Positions 47,670 to 56,285 of a stretch of DNA of 64,000 nucleotides are shown one piece after another (position 1 is the first letter of the stretch; every line of letters starts with the position of its first letter). The DNA comes from Harryflintia acetispora (GTDB lineage: Bacteria > Bacillota > Clostridia > Oscillospirales > Ruminococcaceae), in NCBI GenBank assembly GCA_004340125.1, contig SLUK01000003.1:124001-188000 (forward strand), given 5' to 3'. A model generated the notes under the pieces. It worked only from the letters and a program-made list of their open reading frames with translations, was not told the origin of the DNA and made no database searches. A program made the position numbers and the translations under genes.

Positions 47670-48446
47670 ATGAAGGAGATCAGCCTGTATGAGGAGAAGG
47701 ACACCCCCATACATGCGCTCGACCCGCTGACCAAGATTCTCTACATCCTCGCGGCGATCCTGGTGCCCGCGCTTTACGGCGGCAGGACCGCCATGGCGGC
47801 CTTTATTGCCGCGAGCATTGCGGTCCTGCTCGCCGGGCGGGTCCTGCGGCGCACCCTGCCGATCCTCAGCTTTTCCTTCATCGTGCTGATCACGGTGGTG
47901 ATCATCCAGGGGTTGTTCCGTGCGGGGAACACGACGGTGGCCTTTGCACTGGGCCCGGTGGTATTCTACCGCGAAGGGCTCAGCTTCGCGCTGGGGATCG
48001 GGCTCAACGTCGTCAATATCCTGCTGAGCTTCTCCATCCTGGTGCTCACCACCCGCCCGAGCGACCTGGTGGAGGCGATGGTGCGCCTGGGCCTCTCGCC
48101 AAAGCTCGGCTACGTGCTCGCCTCGGTCTTCCAGATCATCCCCCAGATGACCGCGACCATGGGCACCATCACCGACGCCCAGCGCTCGCGCGGGATGGAG
48201 ACCGAGGGCAGCCTGCTCGTGCGGATTAAGGCCTTCCTGCCGCTGATCGCCCCGGTGGTGATGAACTCGCTGATCACCACCAAGGAGCGGGCCATCGCGC
48301 TGGAGGTGCGGGGCTTCGACAGCAGGCGGGAAAAGACATTTTTGCGCGAGAGAAAAGCGCGCGGGCGTGACAAGGCGGTAAACGCCCTGCTGGCGGTACT
48401 GATCGTCCTCGCGCTGATCGGGAGGGTAACGATATGGCTCACATAG
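47670..48446 (+). CDS. ECF transporter transmembrane protein EcfT
   Basis: 258 residues; ATG 47670 preceded by AAAGGAATGG. N-terminal IHALDPLTKILYILAA, about five helices, then the coupling motifs RGMETEGSLLVR (ARG-type motif 1) and EVRGFDSRREKTFL (motif 2) that dock on the two ATPases. It bridges the S component and the EcfA pair. Stop overlaps the next ATG. Confidence 0.92.
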   Translation: MKEISLYEEKDTPIHALDPLTKILYILAAILVPALYGGRTAMAAFIAASIAVLLAGRVLRRTLPILSFSFIVLITVVIIQGLFRAGNTTVAFALGPVVFYREGLSFALGIGLNVVNILLSFSILVLTTRPSDLVEAMVRLGLSPKLGYVLASVFQIIPQMTATMGTITDAQRSRGMETEGSLLVRIKAFLPLIAPVVMNSLITTKERAIALEVRGFDSRREKTFLRERKARGRDKAVNALLAVLIVLALIGRVTIWLT

Positions 48447-49294
48447 CGGTGCAGCATCTCAAATACCGGTACCCCCTCACCGACGAGCTGGCGCTGCGGG
48501 ATATTTCCTTCACCGTCGGGGAGGGGGAGTTCATCGGGATCATCGGCCAAAACGGCGCGGGGAAGAGCACCCTTTGCCAGGCGCTGTGCGGGATCATCCC
48601 CAGCTTTTATAAGGGCGCCTACGGCGGAAAGGTGCTCATCGACGGCGAAGAGGCCGCCAAAACCCCGGTAGCCGAGCTCTGCCGCAAGGTGGGGATCGTT
48701 TTCCAGAACCCCTTCTCCCAGGTGACCGGCTCCAAGCTGACCGTCTATGAGGAGATCGCCTTCGGGCTGGAAAACCTCGGGCTGCCGCGGGAGGAGATGG
48801 TCCGGCGGATTGACCATGCGCTCGAGCTTTTGGACATCCAGGCGCTGCGGGAGCAGAATCCCTTCGACCTCTCGGGTGGGCAGATGCAGCGCATGGCGAT
48901 CGCCGGGATCATCGCCATGGAGCCGCAGGTCATCATCCTCGACGAGCCCACCTCCCAGCTCGACCCGCAGGGCAGCGAGGAGGTGTTCAGGGCGGTGCAG
49001 AAGCTCTGCTTGCAGGGTATCACCATCCTGATGGTGGAGCACAAGATGGAAAAGATCGCCGCCTACAGCGACCGGGTCATGCTGATGGACAAGGGGGAGA
49101 TCGTGGACTTCGACACTCCGCAGAAAATTTTCTCTCTCGATTGTCTCGAGGCATGCGGGGTCCAGCCGCCCGCCTTCACCCAAATCTGCCGCGGGCTCGG
49201 GCTGCGAAATGGAGATACCGGGCTCTATCCGGTCACGCTGGAGGAGGCGCATAAGGCGCTGGATCAAATCAAGGGAGGTGCGGCCCATGGCTGA
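48434..49294 (+). CDS. ECF transporter ATPase EcfA (first)
   Basis: 286 residues. Walker A GQNGAGKSTL, Q-loop VFQNPFSQV, signature DLSGGQMQRMAIAG, Walker B VIILDEPTSQLDPQGS, switch His VEHKMEKI. A complete, canonical EcfA. Overlaps both neighbours by a few bases, so translation is coupled. Confidence 0.93.
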   Translation: MAHIAVQHLKYRYPLTDELALRDISFTVGEGEFIGIIGQNGAGKSTLCQALCGIIPSFYKGAYGGKVLIDGEEAAKTPVAELCRKVGIVFQNPFSQVTGSKLTVYEEIAFGLENLGLPREEMVRRIDHALELLDIQALREQNPFDLSGGQMQRMAIAGIIAMEPQVIILDEPTSQLDPQGSEEVFRAVQKLCLQGITILMVEHKMEKIAAYSDRVMLMDKGEIVDFDTPQKIFSLDCLEACGVQPPAFTQICRGLGLRNGDTGLYPVTLEEAHKALDQIKGGAAHG

Positions 49295-50099
49295 CATCCA
49301 GGTGAAGGAGCTCACCTTCGGCTATGCAGAAAGCAAGCCGGTTTTGCAGGGGATCAGCCTCTCGTTTGATGGGCGCAGTACGGCCATCATCGGCCAGAAC
49401 GGGGCGGGGAAGACCACCTTCGTCAAGCTCCTCAAGGGACTCTTAAAGCCTACCGCCGGTGACGTGCTGATCGACGGGCAGAACACCAGGGAGGCCACCG
49501 TCGCCTCGCTGGCGGGCAGGATCGGAATGGTCTTTCAAAACCCCAACGACCAGATCTTTAAAAATAAGGTGCTCGACGAGGTGATGTTCGGGCCGCTGAA
49601 CATCGGGATGAGCGAGGGGGAAGCCAAGGAGCACGCCGAGGCGGCGCTCGCGCTGGTGGGCCTTTGTGGGCTCGAACAGGAGAACCCCTACGATTTGAGC
49701 CTCAGCGAGCGCAAGATGGTGGCGATCGCCTCGATTTTAGCGATGGATACCGGCGTCGTCATCTTTGACGAGCCCACCATCGCCCAGGACTGGCGTGGCC
49801 GCCGGACGATCGGGTCGATCATCCGGGGGCTGCGGGAGCGGGGTAAGCTGGTGATCGCCATCCTGCACGACATGGACTTTGTGGCGGAATATTTCGAGCG
49901 CACCGTCGTCTTTGCGAAGGGGCGGGTGCTCCTCGACGGCGGCACGCGGGAGGTGTTCGCCAAGGAGGAGTGCCTGCGCGCGGCCTATCTCGAGCCGCCC
50001 CACGTCACCCAGCTGTGTAAGAGCCTGGGCTATAATGAGGTGTTCTTGACGGCGGAGGATTTTGTCAGCCATGTAAAGGGAAACGGGTTTACAGTTTAA
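49287..50099 (+). CDS. ECF transporter ATPase EcfA (second, variant signature)
   Basis: 270 residues from ATG 49287 (GGGAGGTG upstream), overlapping the previous stop by 8 bp. Walker A GQNGAGKTTF, Q-loop VFQNPNDQI, Walker B VVIFDEPTIAQD, switch His LHDMDFVAE. The ABC signature is DLSLSERKMVAIA instead of LSGGQ, a variant seen in some paired EcfA proteins. One consensus and one modified site imply unequal ATP hydrolysis in the pair. Confidence 0.9.
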   Translation: MADIQVKELTFGYAESKPVLQGISLSFDGRSTAIIGQNGAGKTTFVKLLKGLLKPTAGDVLIDGQNTREATVASLAGRIGMVFQNPNDQIFKNKVLDEVMFGPLNIGMSEGEAKEHAEAALALVGLCGLEQENPYDLSLSERKMVAIASILAMDTGVVIFDEPTIAQDWRGRRTIGSIIRGLRERGKLVIAILHDMDFVAEYFERTVVFAKGRVLLDGGTREVFAKEECLRAAYLEPPHVTQLCKSLGYNEVFLTAEDFVSHVKGNGFTV

Positions 50100-50110
50100 G
50101 AGGTAAGAAA

Positions 50111-50148
50111 AAGACCTATAGCATAGCATGCTATAGGTCTTAATTTTA
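50111..50148 (+). terminator. Terminator of the nucleoside ECF operon
   Basis: 14-bp stem AAGACCTATAGCAT / ATGCTATAGGTCTT with loop AGC (50111-50141), then AATTTTAT. Confidence 0.88.
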
Positions 50149-50318
50149 TCCGTTTTTTTCGTTTGACTCGAATAATTAACATAATTTTTCTAATAATATC
50201 CTAATTATATCCTGTTTTGGGCCTTTTTGCAAGCAAATCGGGTGATTTTGGACGTGGCCCGTTCCTCCGATGGCCGCAAGCATGCTATGCTGTCGGTCAT
50301 TTTGAGGAGGAAAGAACT

Positions 50319-51599
50319 GTGAAAAAATGGGGGATGGCGCTGCTCTGCGCGCTCAGCCTCGCGCTGCCGGCGGCCGCCCAGGAGCAGGGCGCGCAGTGGG
50401 GGTTCACCATACCGGTGACCATTCGGGACACGAGGATCGGCGGCTGCCGCATCTGGGCGGCCCCTTACCGGGAAGGGGGCGAGCCCGCCGACCCGGGCTT
50501 TGAAGACGCGCCGGTTGCGCTGGAGGTACCGGTGGAGCGTTACGGCGCGGTACAGGAGGTCTTTCTCCCCGGCGGCACGCCCCCGTCGGCGGACGCCACC
50601 TATAAAATCTGGATCCAGCCGGTGCCGAAGCCCGCTTATCTCGGGCTGAACCTGCCCGGGACGGCGACGGCGGTCTATCAATATTACTGCGTACAGCAGC
50701 TGCAGCTGCCCGAGGTGCTCTATGTCCCGCAGGGGAAAGAGCTCGTCCTCACGGCGGCGGCGCTGCCCGCCTACACCACAGCGCCCATCACCTGGGCGGT
50801 GAACGATCCACAGGGAAATATCACGGCTGTAGAGCAGCCGCAGCAGGGGAATACCAGCTCCATGTCCGTCACCGGGAACGCGGCGGGGGGCGAGGCGACG
50901 GTTACCGCCTCGGCCGGGAGCGAGAGCGCTGCCTGCACGGTCAAGGTGATCCACTCCAGCGAGCAGGTGAAGGCGGGAGACGGGGAGCGGCCCCTGACCT
51001 ACCCGGATACGGTCGGCGGCTATAGCTGGTACATCGTGGACGTGGATGAGGAGATGGGCTACTACACCCTGCTGTGCAAGAGTGAGCTTTTTAGCGGGGT
51101 AAACTTCGGCGGCTCCTCCGACTGGTTCACCTCCACCGCGCGCAGCAGTTTTCACGGGATCTATCAGAAAATGAGCGCGGAGGAGAAGGCGCACGTCGTC
51201 CCGGTCAACTGCGATGGCGAGGCGGGCTATACCCCTTCGGCGGGCGCGGTCGGCTCCTTGCAGGATTATGTCTGGCTGCCCACCGCCGCGCAGGTCGCGG
51301 GCTGCCCTTCCCAAATCCCGATTGCCAATCAAAGCTATTCATCCTACGCGGCGGCCGGGCATACGGTCGGGGAGCGGGCTTACCGGGAGAGGCTGCTGTG
51401 GTTTACGGGGAAAACGACGCAGGCACAGATGAAGGAGGTCTATGGCAACAGCAAGCTGAACAGCTGGCTACGCTCTCCGTTTACCAGCTCCAAGGCCACG
51501 TTGACTTGCATCAATGCCCTGGGAATGCTTTCATACCGTGACTATGATAAGGCCCGGACCGATATGTCCGTGCGTCCCGCCATGGTCTGGCGGCCCTGA
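50319..51599 (+). CDS. Secreted protein with Ig-like segment and DUF6273-type domain
   Basis: 426 residues starting at GTG 50319 (GAGGAGGAAAG upstream). Signal peptide KKWGMALLCALSLALPAAAQ. A beta-rich N-terminal part and a bacterial Ig-like stretch (PQGKELVLTAAALPAYT, WAVNDPQGN, ATVTASAGSESAACTVKV). C-terminal DUF6273-like domain: WYIVDVDEEMGYYTLLCKS, YVWLPTAAQVAG, WLRSPFTSSKAT and VRPAMVW. Such domains occur in cell-surface proteins of gut clostridia; ligand unknown. The fold may be lectin-like. Confidence 0.75.
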   Translation: MKKWGMALLCALSLALPAAAQEQGAQWGFTIPVTIRDTRIGGCRIWAAPYREGGEPADPGFEDAPVALEVPVERYGAVQEVFLPGGTPPSADATYKIWIQPVPKPAYLGLNLPGTATAVYQYYCVQQLQLPEVLYVPQGKELVLTAAALPAYTTAPITWAVNDPQGNITAVEQPQQGNTSSMSVTGNAAGGEATVTASAGSESAACTVKVIHSSEQVKAGDGERPLTYPDTVGGYSWYIVDVDEEMGYYTLLCKSELFSGVNFGGSSDWFTSTARSSFHGIYQKMSAEEKAHVVPVNCDGEAGYTPSAGAVGSLQDYVWLPTAAQVAGCPSQIPIANQSYSSYAAAGHTVGERAYRERLLWFTGKTTQAQMKEVYGNSKLNSWLRSPFTSSKATLTCINALGMLSYRDYDKARTDMSVRPAMVWRP

Positions 51600-51607
51600 G
51601 CGGCAAG

Positions 51608-51633
51608 CGCCCCGGAAAATCCGGGGCGTTTTT
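51608..51633 (+). terminator. Terminator after the DUF6273-type gene
   Basis: CGCCCCGG / CCGGGGCG with loop AAAAT, then TTTTT. Confidence 0.9.
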
Positions 51634-51723
51634 ACTGCGCTGGTTTGCAGTCGGCAACCGAATGTGATATAATACCATATTGGTGTATAAAGTAAGCTAA
51701 AATCTATTTTCGAGGTGTTATCC

Positions 51724-52788
51724 ATGAAAAAACTGACTTGCGCGCTGCTTGCGGCGGCGCTCACCTTGCTGGCCGGCTGCTCGTCCGGCGGTACGTCCTC
51801 GTCCGAAGCCTCATCCGGCGCCCCGGCTGAAAGCGCGCCGTCTTCCTCGCAAGACAGCGAGCCGGAGAGCTCCGCCTCCCAGGAAGCGCCGGCGGAGAAG
51901 ATCGACGTCAACATCGCTTCCCTCAAGGGGCCGACCTCGATGGGCCTGGTCCAGGTGATGGAGCAGAGCGAAGCGGGCGGTACGGCCAACAACTACCACT
52001 TTACCATGGCGGGCACCGCCGACGAGATCGTGGCGCAGATTGCCAAGGGTGAATTGGACATTGCGGCCGTCCCCTGCAACCTGGCCTCGGTGCTCTATAA
52101 CAACACCGAGGGCAAGATCTCCATCGCGGCGATCAACACCCTGGGCGTGCTCTATGTGGTGGACACCGACGGCAGCGTGCAGTCCATCGGGGATCTGCGG
52201 GGCAAGACCGTCTACTCCACCGGCAAGAACACCACCCCCGAGGCGGCGCTCAACTTCGTGCTTTCCCAGAACGGGATCGACCCGGCAAGCGACCTGACCA
52301 TCGAGTATAAGTCCGAGGCCACCGAGGTCGCGGCCTTGATGTCCGAGGGCGGGGCGACCGTCGCCATGCTGCCAGAGCCGTTCGTGACCACCGCCATGCA
52401 GAAGAACGACAAGCTGCGCGTGGCGCTGGACCTGACCGAGGAATGGGATAAGGTCGGGGACGGCAGCTCGCTGGTCACCGGCGTGGTGATCGTGCGCAAT
52501 GAATTCCTGCAGGAGCATGGGGAGGCTTTTGAGCGCTTCCTCGACGAGTACAAGGCCTCCACCGAGTGGGTCAATTCCAGTGTGGAAGAGGCGGCGGCCC
52601 TCGTCGAAAAGTACGGGATCGCCCCCGCGGCGGTGGCGGGGAAGGCCATCCCCAAGTGCAGCATCACCTTTATCGACGGGGCGGACATGAAGACCAAGGT
52701 TTCCGGCTATTTACAGGTGCTCTTCGAGCAAAACCCGAAGCTGGTGGGAGGCAAGCTGCCGGATGATGCGTTCTACTACCAGAGGTAA
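51724..52788 (+). CDS. NitT/TauT-type ABC transporter substrate-binding lipoprotein
   Basis: 354 residues; ATG 51724 follows GAGGTG. Lipobox TLLAGC (Cys about 19), Ser/Glu/Pro-rich linker to about 58, then an NMT1/THI5-like fold: LKGPTSMGLVQVM, IVAQIAKGELDIAAVPCNLASVL, DLRGKTVYSTGKNTTPEAAL, VAMLPEPFVTTAM. This class binds nitrate, taurine, alkylsulfonates, thiamine precursors or aromatic anions. Operon with the permease (26-bp overlap) and ATPase. Substrate unknown. Confidence 0.87.
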   Translation: MKKLTCALLAAALTLLAGCSSGGTSSSEASSGAPAESAPSSSQDSEPESSASQEAPAEKIDVNIASLKGPTSMGLVQVMEQSEAGGTANNYHFTMAGTADEIVAQIAKGELDIAAVPCNLASVLYNNTEGKISIAAINTLGVLYVVDTDGSVQSIGDLRGKTVYSTGKNTTPEAALNFVLSQNGIDPASDLTIEYKSEATEVAALMSEGGATVAMLPEPFVTTAMQKNDKLRVALDLTEEWDKVGDGSSLVTGVVIVRNEFLQEHGEAFERFLDEYKASTEWVNSSVEEAAALVEKYGIAPAAVAGKAIPKCSITFIDGADMKTKVSGYLQVLFEQNPKLVGGKLPDDAFYYQR

Positions 52789-53530
52789 AACCCTTCTCGT
52801 CCGCGCCGGGGCGGTGGCCTTTTGGCTGCTTCTCTGGCAGCTTATGAGCATGCTGATCGGCCAGGACATCCTCCTGGTCTCGCCGCTGCGCACCCTTGCG
52901 GTGCTCGGGCAGCTGGCAGGGAGCGGGGAATTCTGGCAGAGCGTGCTGCATTCCTTTGTGAAAATCGCGTTTGGGTTCCTGCTCGCCATTGCGGGCGGGA
53001 GCCTGTTTGCGCTGCTTTCCTATAAAAACCGGGTGGTGCGGGAGCTGCTCTATCCCCTGGTGACGGTTATCAAGGCCACGCCGGTGGCTTCCTTCGTCAT
53101 CCTGGCGCTGATCTGGATCAAGTCGCAGAACCTTTCGGTCTTCACCTCGTTTTTGATGGCCTTTCCCATCGCCTACACCAACCTCCTGAGCGGCCTTCAG
53201 GAGACCGACCCGAAGCTGCTGGAGATGGCGCAGGTCTTCGGGGTGAGCTTTGGTAAGCGGCTGCTCTATATCCATCTCCCGGCGGTCAGCCCCTATTTCG
53301 TCTCGGCCTGTTCGCTGTCGGTGGGGCTCTGCTGGAAGGCGGGGATCGCGGCCGAGGTGATCGGCCTGCCCGCGCGCTCGGTGGGCAGCGCCCTCTACCA
53401 GGCGAAGATCTACCTGCAAACCGGGGAGATGTTCGCCTGGACGCTGGTGATCATCCTGGTCAGCCTCCTCTTCGAGCGGGCGGTGCTTTACGTGATCCGC
53501 CTGCTGCAAAACCGGATTGAAAGGATGTGA
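52763..53530 (+). CDS. NitT/TauT-type ABC transporter permease
   Basis: 255 residues, six helices. ATG 52763 (with a second ATG next to it) lies 10 bases after GGGAGG. EAA loop: DPKLLEMAQVFGVSFGKRLLYIHLPAVSPYF. Class-typical KATPVASFVILALIWIKS and GLCWKAGIAAEVIGLPARSVG. Forms a homodimeric channel. Confidence 0.9.
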   Translation: MMRSTTRGKTLLVRAGAVAFWLLLWQLMSMLIGQDILLVSPLRTLAVLGQLAGSGEFWQSVLHSFVKIAFGFLLAIAGGSLFALLSYKNRVVRELLYPLVTVIKATPVASFVILALIWIKSQNLSVFTSFLMAFPIAYTNLLSGLQETDPKLLEMAQVFGVSFGKRLLYIHLPAVSPYFVSACSLSVGLCWKAGIAAEVIGLPARSVGSALYQAKIYLQTGEMFAWTLVIILVSLLFERAVLYVIRLLQNRIERM

Positions 53531-53534
53531 GCGT

Positions 53535-54116
53535 ATGGCCATTACCGTCACCGGACTTTCCAAATCCTTCGGCGGAAGGCCGGTGCTCCGGGACTTCTCC
53601 GCCCGCTTTGAGGAGGGGAGTGTCAGCTGCATCTTCGGCCCGTCGGGGCAGGGGAAGACCACCCTTCTCCACCTGCTGATGGAGCTGCTGGCCCCCGACG
53701 GCGGAGCGATCGAGGGGATAGGGGATCAGCGCATAGGGGCCGTCTTCCAGGAGGACCGGCTTTGCGAGACGCTATCGGTGCTGCGCAACATCCGCCTGGT
53801 CTGCCGGAAGGGAGTGCCCGATGAAGAAATCCTGACCCATCTTCAGGAGGTGGGGCTGCGGGACTCGGCATATAAGTCCGCCGGAGAGCTCAGCGGCGGG
53901 ATGAAGCGCCGGGTGGCGCTGGTGCGTGCGGTTATTGTGCGCCCCGACGTCCTGCTGCTGGACGAACCCTTCAAGGGGATGGACGCCGCCACCAAGGCGG
54001 ACGCCATCGGCTATCTTCGGCGCCGCGCGCCGAAGGCCACCGTCCTGCTGGTTACCCACGACCGGGAGGACGCGGGGCAGCTCGGGGCGGCGCAGATCAT
54101 TGAGTTGGACGCATAA
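53535..54116 (+). CDS. NitT/TauT-type ABC transporter ATPase
   Basis: 193 residues, slightly short (family about 240-260) because the C-terminal extension is missing. Walker A GPSGQGKTTLL, Q-loop VFQEDRL, signature ELSGGMKRRVALVRA, Walker B VLLLDEPFKGMD, switch His LVTHDREDA: all needed motifs are present. Starts 4 bp after the permease stop. Confidence 0.9.
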   Translation: MAITVTGLSKSFGGRPVLRDFSARFEEGSVSCIFGPSGQGKTTLLHLLMELLAPDGGAIEGIGDQRIGAVFQEDRLCETLSVLRNIRLVCRKGVPDEEILTHLQEVGLRDSAYKSAGELSGGMKRRVALVRAVIVRPDVLLLDEPFKGMDAATKADAIGYLRRRAPKATVLLVTHDREDAGQLGAAQIIELDA

Positions 54117-54126
54117 AAAAGGGCGA

Positions 54127-54167
54127 CAGGTAAAGGGCCGCGGACTCAGTCCGCGGCCCTTTACCTG
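54127..54167 (+). terminator. Terminator of the NitT/TauT-type operon
   Basis: Perfect 18-bp stem (54127-54144 with 54150-54167), loop CTCAG. Two more inverted repeats lie at 54216-54235 and 54245-54263, the last across the stop of the convergent gene. Confidence 0.82.
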
Positions 54168-54259
54168 CTGCAAAACTCCTGCACAACAAAGCCTTTGTAA
54201 GAAAATTGGGTTTTTAAAGGGTACAAGTACCCTTTGGTGGGAGTTTGAGGGTGAAACCC

Positions 54260-55018
54260 TCAAGGCCTATTCGGCACCGCCCGCCAGTCCCGGTCGCTGT
54301 CCGAGAGATAGAAGCGGTAGCGCTCGGCGAGCATGTACTGCCGGCCGATGTGGACGATTCTGTGCTGCTCATCGTAAATCTGGGTGTACATATAGAAGAG
54401 GGGCTCCCCGCTCTGCACCTGTAAATCCTTTGCCAGCTCGCCCGAGGCCTTGAGCGCCTCGATCCAGCTCTCGGCCGAGACCGAGGCCTCGATCCCATGC
54501 TTGTCTTTCAGCAGCTCGTAGAGCGAGCCTTCGAGGTTTTCCTCCATCAAAAAGGAGAAGCGCTCATAGGGGTAATAGTTGTTCTCGCACATGATGGGCA
54601 CGCCGTCCCCGCAGCGGATGCGCCGGATGTGGAGCATCTGCTCCCCGATCCCGATCCCCAGGATGGCGGCCTCCTCCTCGTTTGCGGGCAGGATTTCCCG
54701 GGAAAGGACCCGGCTGGAGGGAACCATCCCGCAGGCCCGGCAGCTCTCGGAAAAGCTGAGCAGATAGTCGATCTTGCGCTGAATCCGGGGCATGCACACG
54801 AAGGTGCCTTTGCCCTGGCGCTTGATGAGAAAGCCCTGCTCCACCAGCTCCTCGATGGCCTTGCGCACCGTGATCCGGCTGACGTGGTAGCTGTCGCTGA
54901 GCTCGGTCTCGGTGGGCACCTTGGCCCCGTAGGGGAGCGCCCCGGTCTCGATGGAAAGGCGGATATCGTCCCGCAGCTGCTGGTACAGCGGCACGGGAAT
55001 ATTCTGATCGAGTTTCAT
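54260..55018 (-). CDS. GntR-family (HutC/UTRA) transcriptional regulator
   Basis: 252 residues. Winged helix at 1-75: PVPLYQQLRDDIRLSIETG, KVPTETELSDSYHVSRITVRKAIEELV. UTRA ligand domain from about 95 (PANEEEAAILGIGIGEQMLHIRRIRCGDGVPI, and YTQIYDEQHRIVHIGRQYMLAERY). UTRA domains bind phosphosugars or amino-sugar phosphates. It is divergent from the SIS-type deglycase gene, its likely target, in the manner of FrlR with frlB. Confidence 0.92.
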   Translation of the reverse strand: MKLDQNIPVPLYQQLRDDIRLSIETGALPYGAKVPTETELSDSYHVSRITVRKAIEELVEQGFLIKRQGKGTFVCMPRIQRKIDYLLSFSESCRACGMVPSSRVLSREILPANEEEAAILGIGIGEQMLHIRRIRCGDGVPIMCENNYYPYERFSFLMEENLEGSLYELLKDKHGIEASVSAESWIEALKASGELAKDLQVQSGEPLFYMYTQIYDEQHRIVHIGRQYMLAERYRFYLSDSDRDWRAVPNRP

Positions 55019-55164
55019 CCTGACCCCCGGTTTCTGTCCGGACAGGGCCCGGACATATCATTATATATCCTTATCATAAAGCAAAGCGGGAATTTTGGCA
55101 AGTCTCTGAGGAAAATGCCTGAAAGATTCCGGATAAAAATATAAAAAATTGGTCGTTTTTTCGT

Positions 55165-55193
55165 TTGTATATAACGTTATATTATGATATGAT
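55165..55193 (+). promoter_or_regulatory. Promoter and palindromic operator of the deglycase gene
   Basis: TTGTAT (55165-55170), 17 bp, TATGAT (55188-55193). The spacer holds a perfect 14-bp palindrome ATATAACGTTATAT (55169-55182), well placed for repression by the divergent GntR protein. Confidence 0.7.
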
Positions 55194-55256
55194 TGTCTCG
55201 TAGAGAACCGGAGCGCAGCTCTGGAAAAATATGATTTGATTAGGAGGCTACATAGC

Positions 55257-56219
55257 ATGGACGCGAAGAAAGTTATCAGCGACATCCTGGCCGAGAAAAA
55301 AGAAATCAAGGACGTGTACTTCGTTGCCTGCGGCGGTTCGCTCGTCGACCTGTACGGCGCGGACTACTTCATCAAGGCGGAGTCTTCCACCATCCACTCC
55401 TCGTTTTATACCAGCAAGGAGTTTGTCTTAAATCCCCCCAAGCAGCTCGGAGAGAAGAGCCTGGCCATCGTCTGCTCGCACAGCGGCAACACCCCCGAGA
55501 CCGTCGAGGCGGCCCACATGGCCAAGGACCGCGGCGCCGCGGTCATCACCCTGACCCATGCGGCCGGCTCCGGCTGCGACAACGACCGCTTCATCGTCTG
55601 GGTCTATCCCTGGGACGACGACGAGCTAGTCCTCTCCCCGATGGGCATCACCCTCGATCTGATGACCGAGCTGGTCCAGCAGCAGGAAGGCTTTGCGGGC
55701 TATGAGCACGTCAAGGAGGGCCTCGGCAAGATTTCCGCCATCGTGAAGGCCGCCCGCGAGACGGTGCATGAGCGCACCATCGCCTTTGCGGATAAGTACG
55801 ATCACGCCTCGATCATCTACACCGTCGGTTCGGGCGCCAACTGGTTCCAGGCTTACGGCCTCGCCATCTGCTCGCTGATGGAGATGCAGTGGATGCATGC
55901 CAGCTACATCCATTCCGGCGAATACTTCCACGGCCCGTTCGAGGTCACCGAGAAGGGCGTCGTCTATTATCAGATGATGAGCGCCGGCAAGAACCGCCCG
56001 ATGGACGAGCGTTCGCTCAAGTTCATCAAGGAGCATACCGACGACTACGTGGTGGTGGACGCCGTGGAGCTTGGCCTTGGCGCCATCAGCGAGGATGTCG
56101 TCGACTACTTCAACCCCATCCTCTTCTACGCCATGAGCTGCGAGTACCGCGCCGCCCTGGCCCACAACCGCAACCATCCGCTGGAGACCCGCCGCTACAT
56201 GGGCAAGGTCGCCTACTGA
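55257..56219 (+). CDS. SIS-domain deglycase, fructoselysine/glucoselysine-6-phosphate type (FrlB-like)
   Basis: 320 residues; ATG 55257 has TAGGAGG 9 bases upstream. Two SIS domains: DVYFVACGGSLVDLYGADYF and VCSHSGNTPETVEAAHMAKDRGA in the first, IIYTVGSGANWFQAYGLAI and HSGEYFHGPFEVTEKG in the second; C-terminus HPLETRRYMGKVAY. The last two segments align with FrlB (SGEFRHGP, RRYYGGLVEY). The enzyme would split phosphorylated Amadori products into sugar phosphate and amino acid. No kinase or transporter gene is adjacent, so the pathway is split or the substrate enters phosphorylated by a PTS elsewhere. Confidence 0.83.
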   Translation: MDAKKVISDILAEKKEIKDVYFVACGGSLVDLYGADYFIKAESSTIHSSFYTSKEFVLNPPKQLGEKSLAIVCSHSGNTPETVEAAHMAKDRGAAVITLTHAAGSGCDNDRFIVWVYPWDDDELVLSPMGITLDLMTELVQQQEGFAGYEHVKEGLGKISAIVKAARETVHERTIAFADKYDHASIIYTVGSGANWFQAYGLAICSLMEMQWMHASYIHSGEYFHGPFEVTEKGVVYYQMMSAGKNRPMDERSLKFIKEHTDDYVVVDAVELGLGAISEDVVDYFNPILFYAMSCEYRAALAHNRNHPLETRRYMGKVAY

Positions 56220-56241
56220 TCGGAGCACGCAATAAAAAAAT

Positions 56242-56274
56242 AAGCGGGCGGCAGATTTTATCTGCCGCCCGCTT
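56242..56274. terminator. Hairpin shared by convergent genes
   Basis: 14-bp stem AAGCGGGCGGCAGA / TCTGCCGCCCGCTT with TTTTA loop. Minus strand continues into T7 (56233-56240), so it mainly terminates the DUF6320-type operon. Confidence 0.85.
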
Positions 56275-56285
56275 GATGATTGGCG

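Noticed and set aside
54216..54263. Rho-independent terminators for the GntR gene
   Set aside because: Both hairpins are followed by A-rich or mixed sequence instead of T runs on the minus strand, so they are noted only as inverted repeats.
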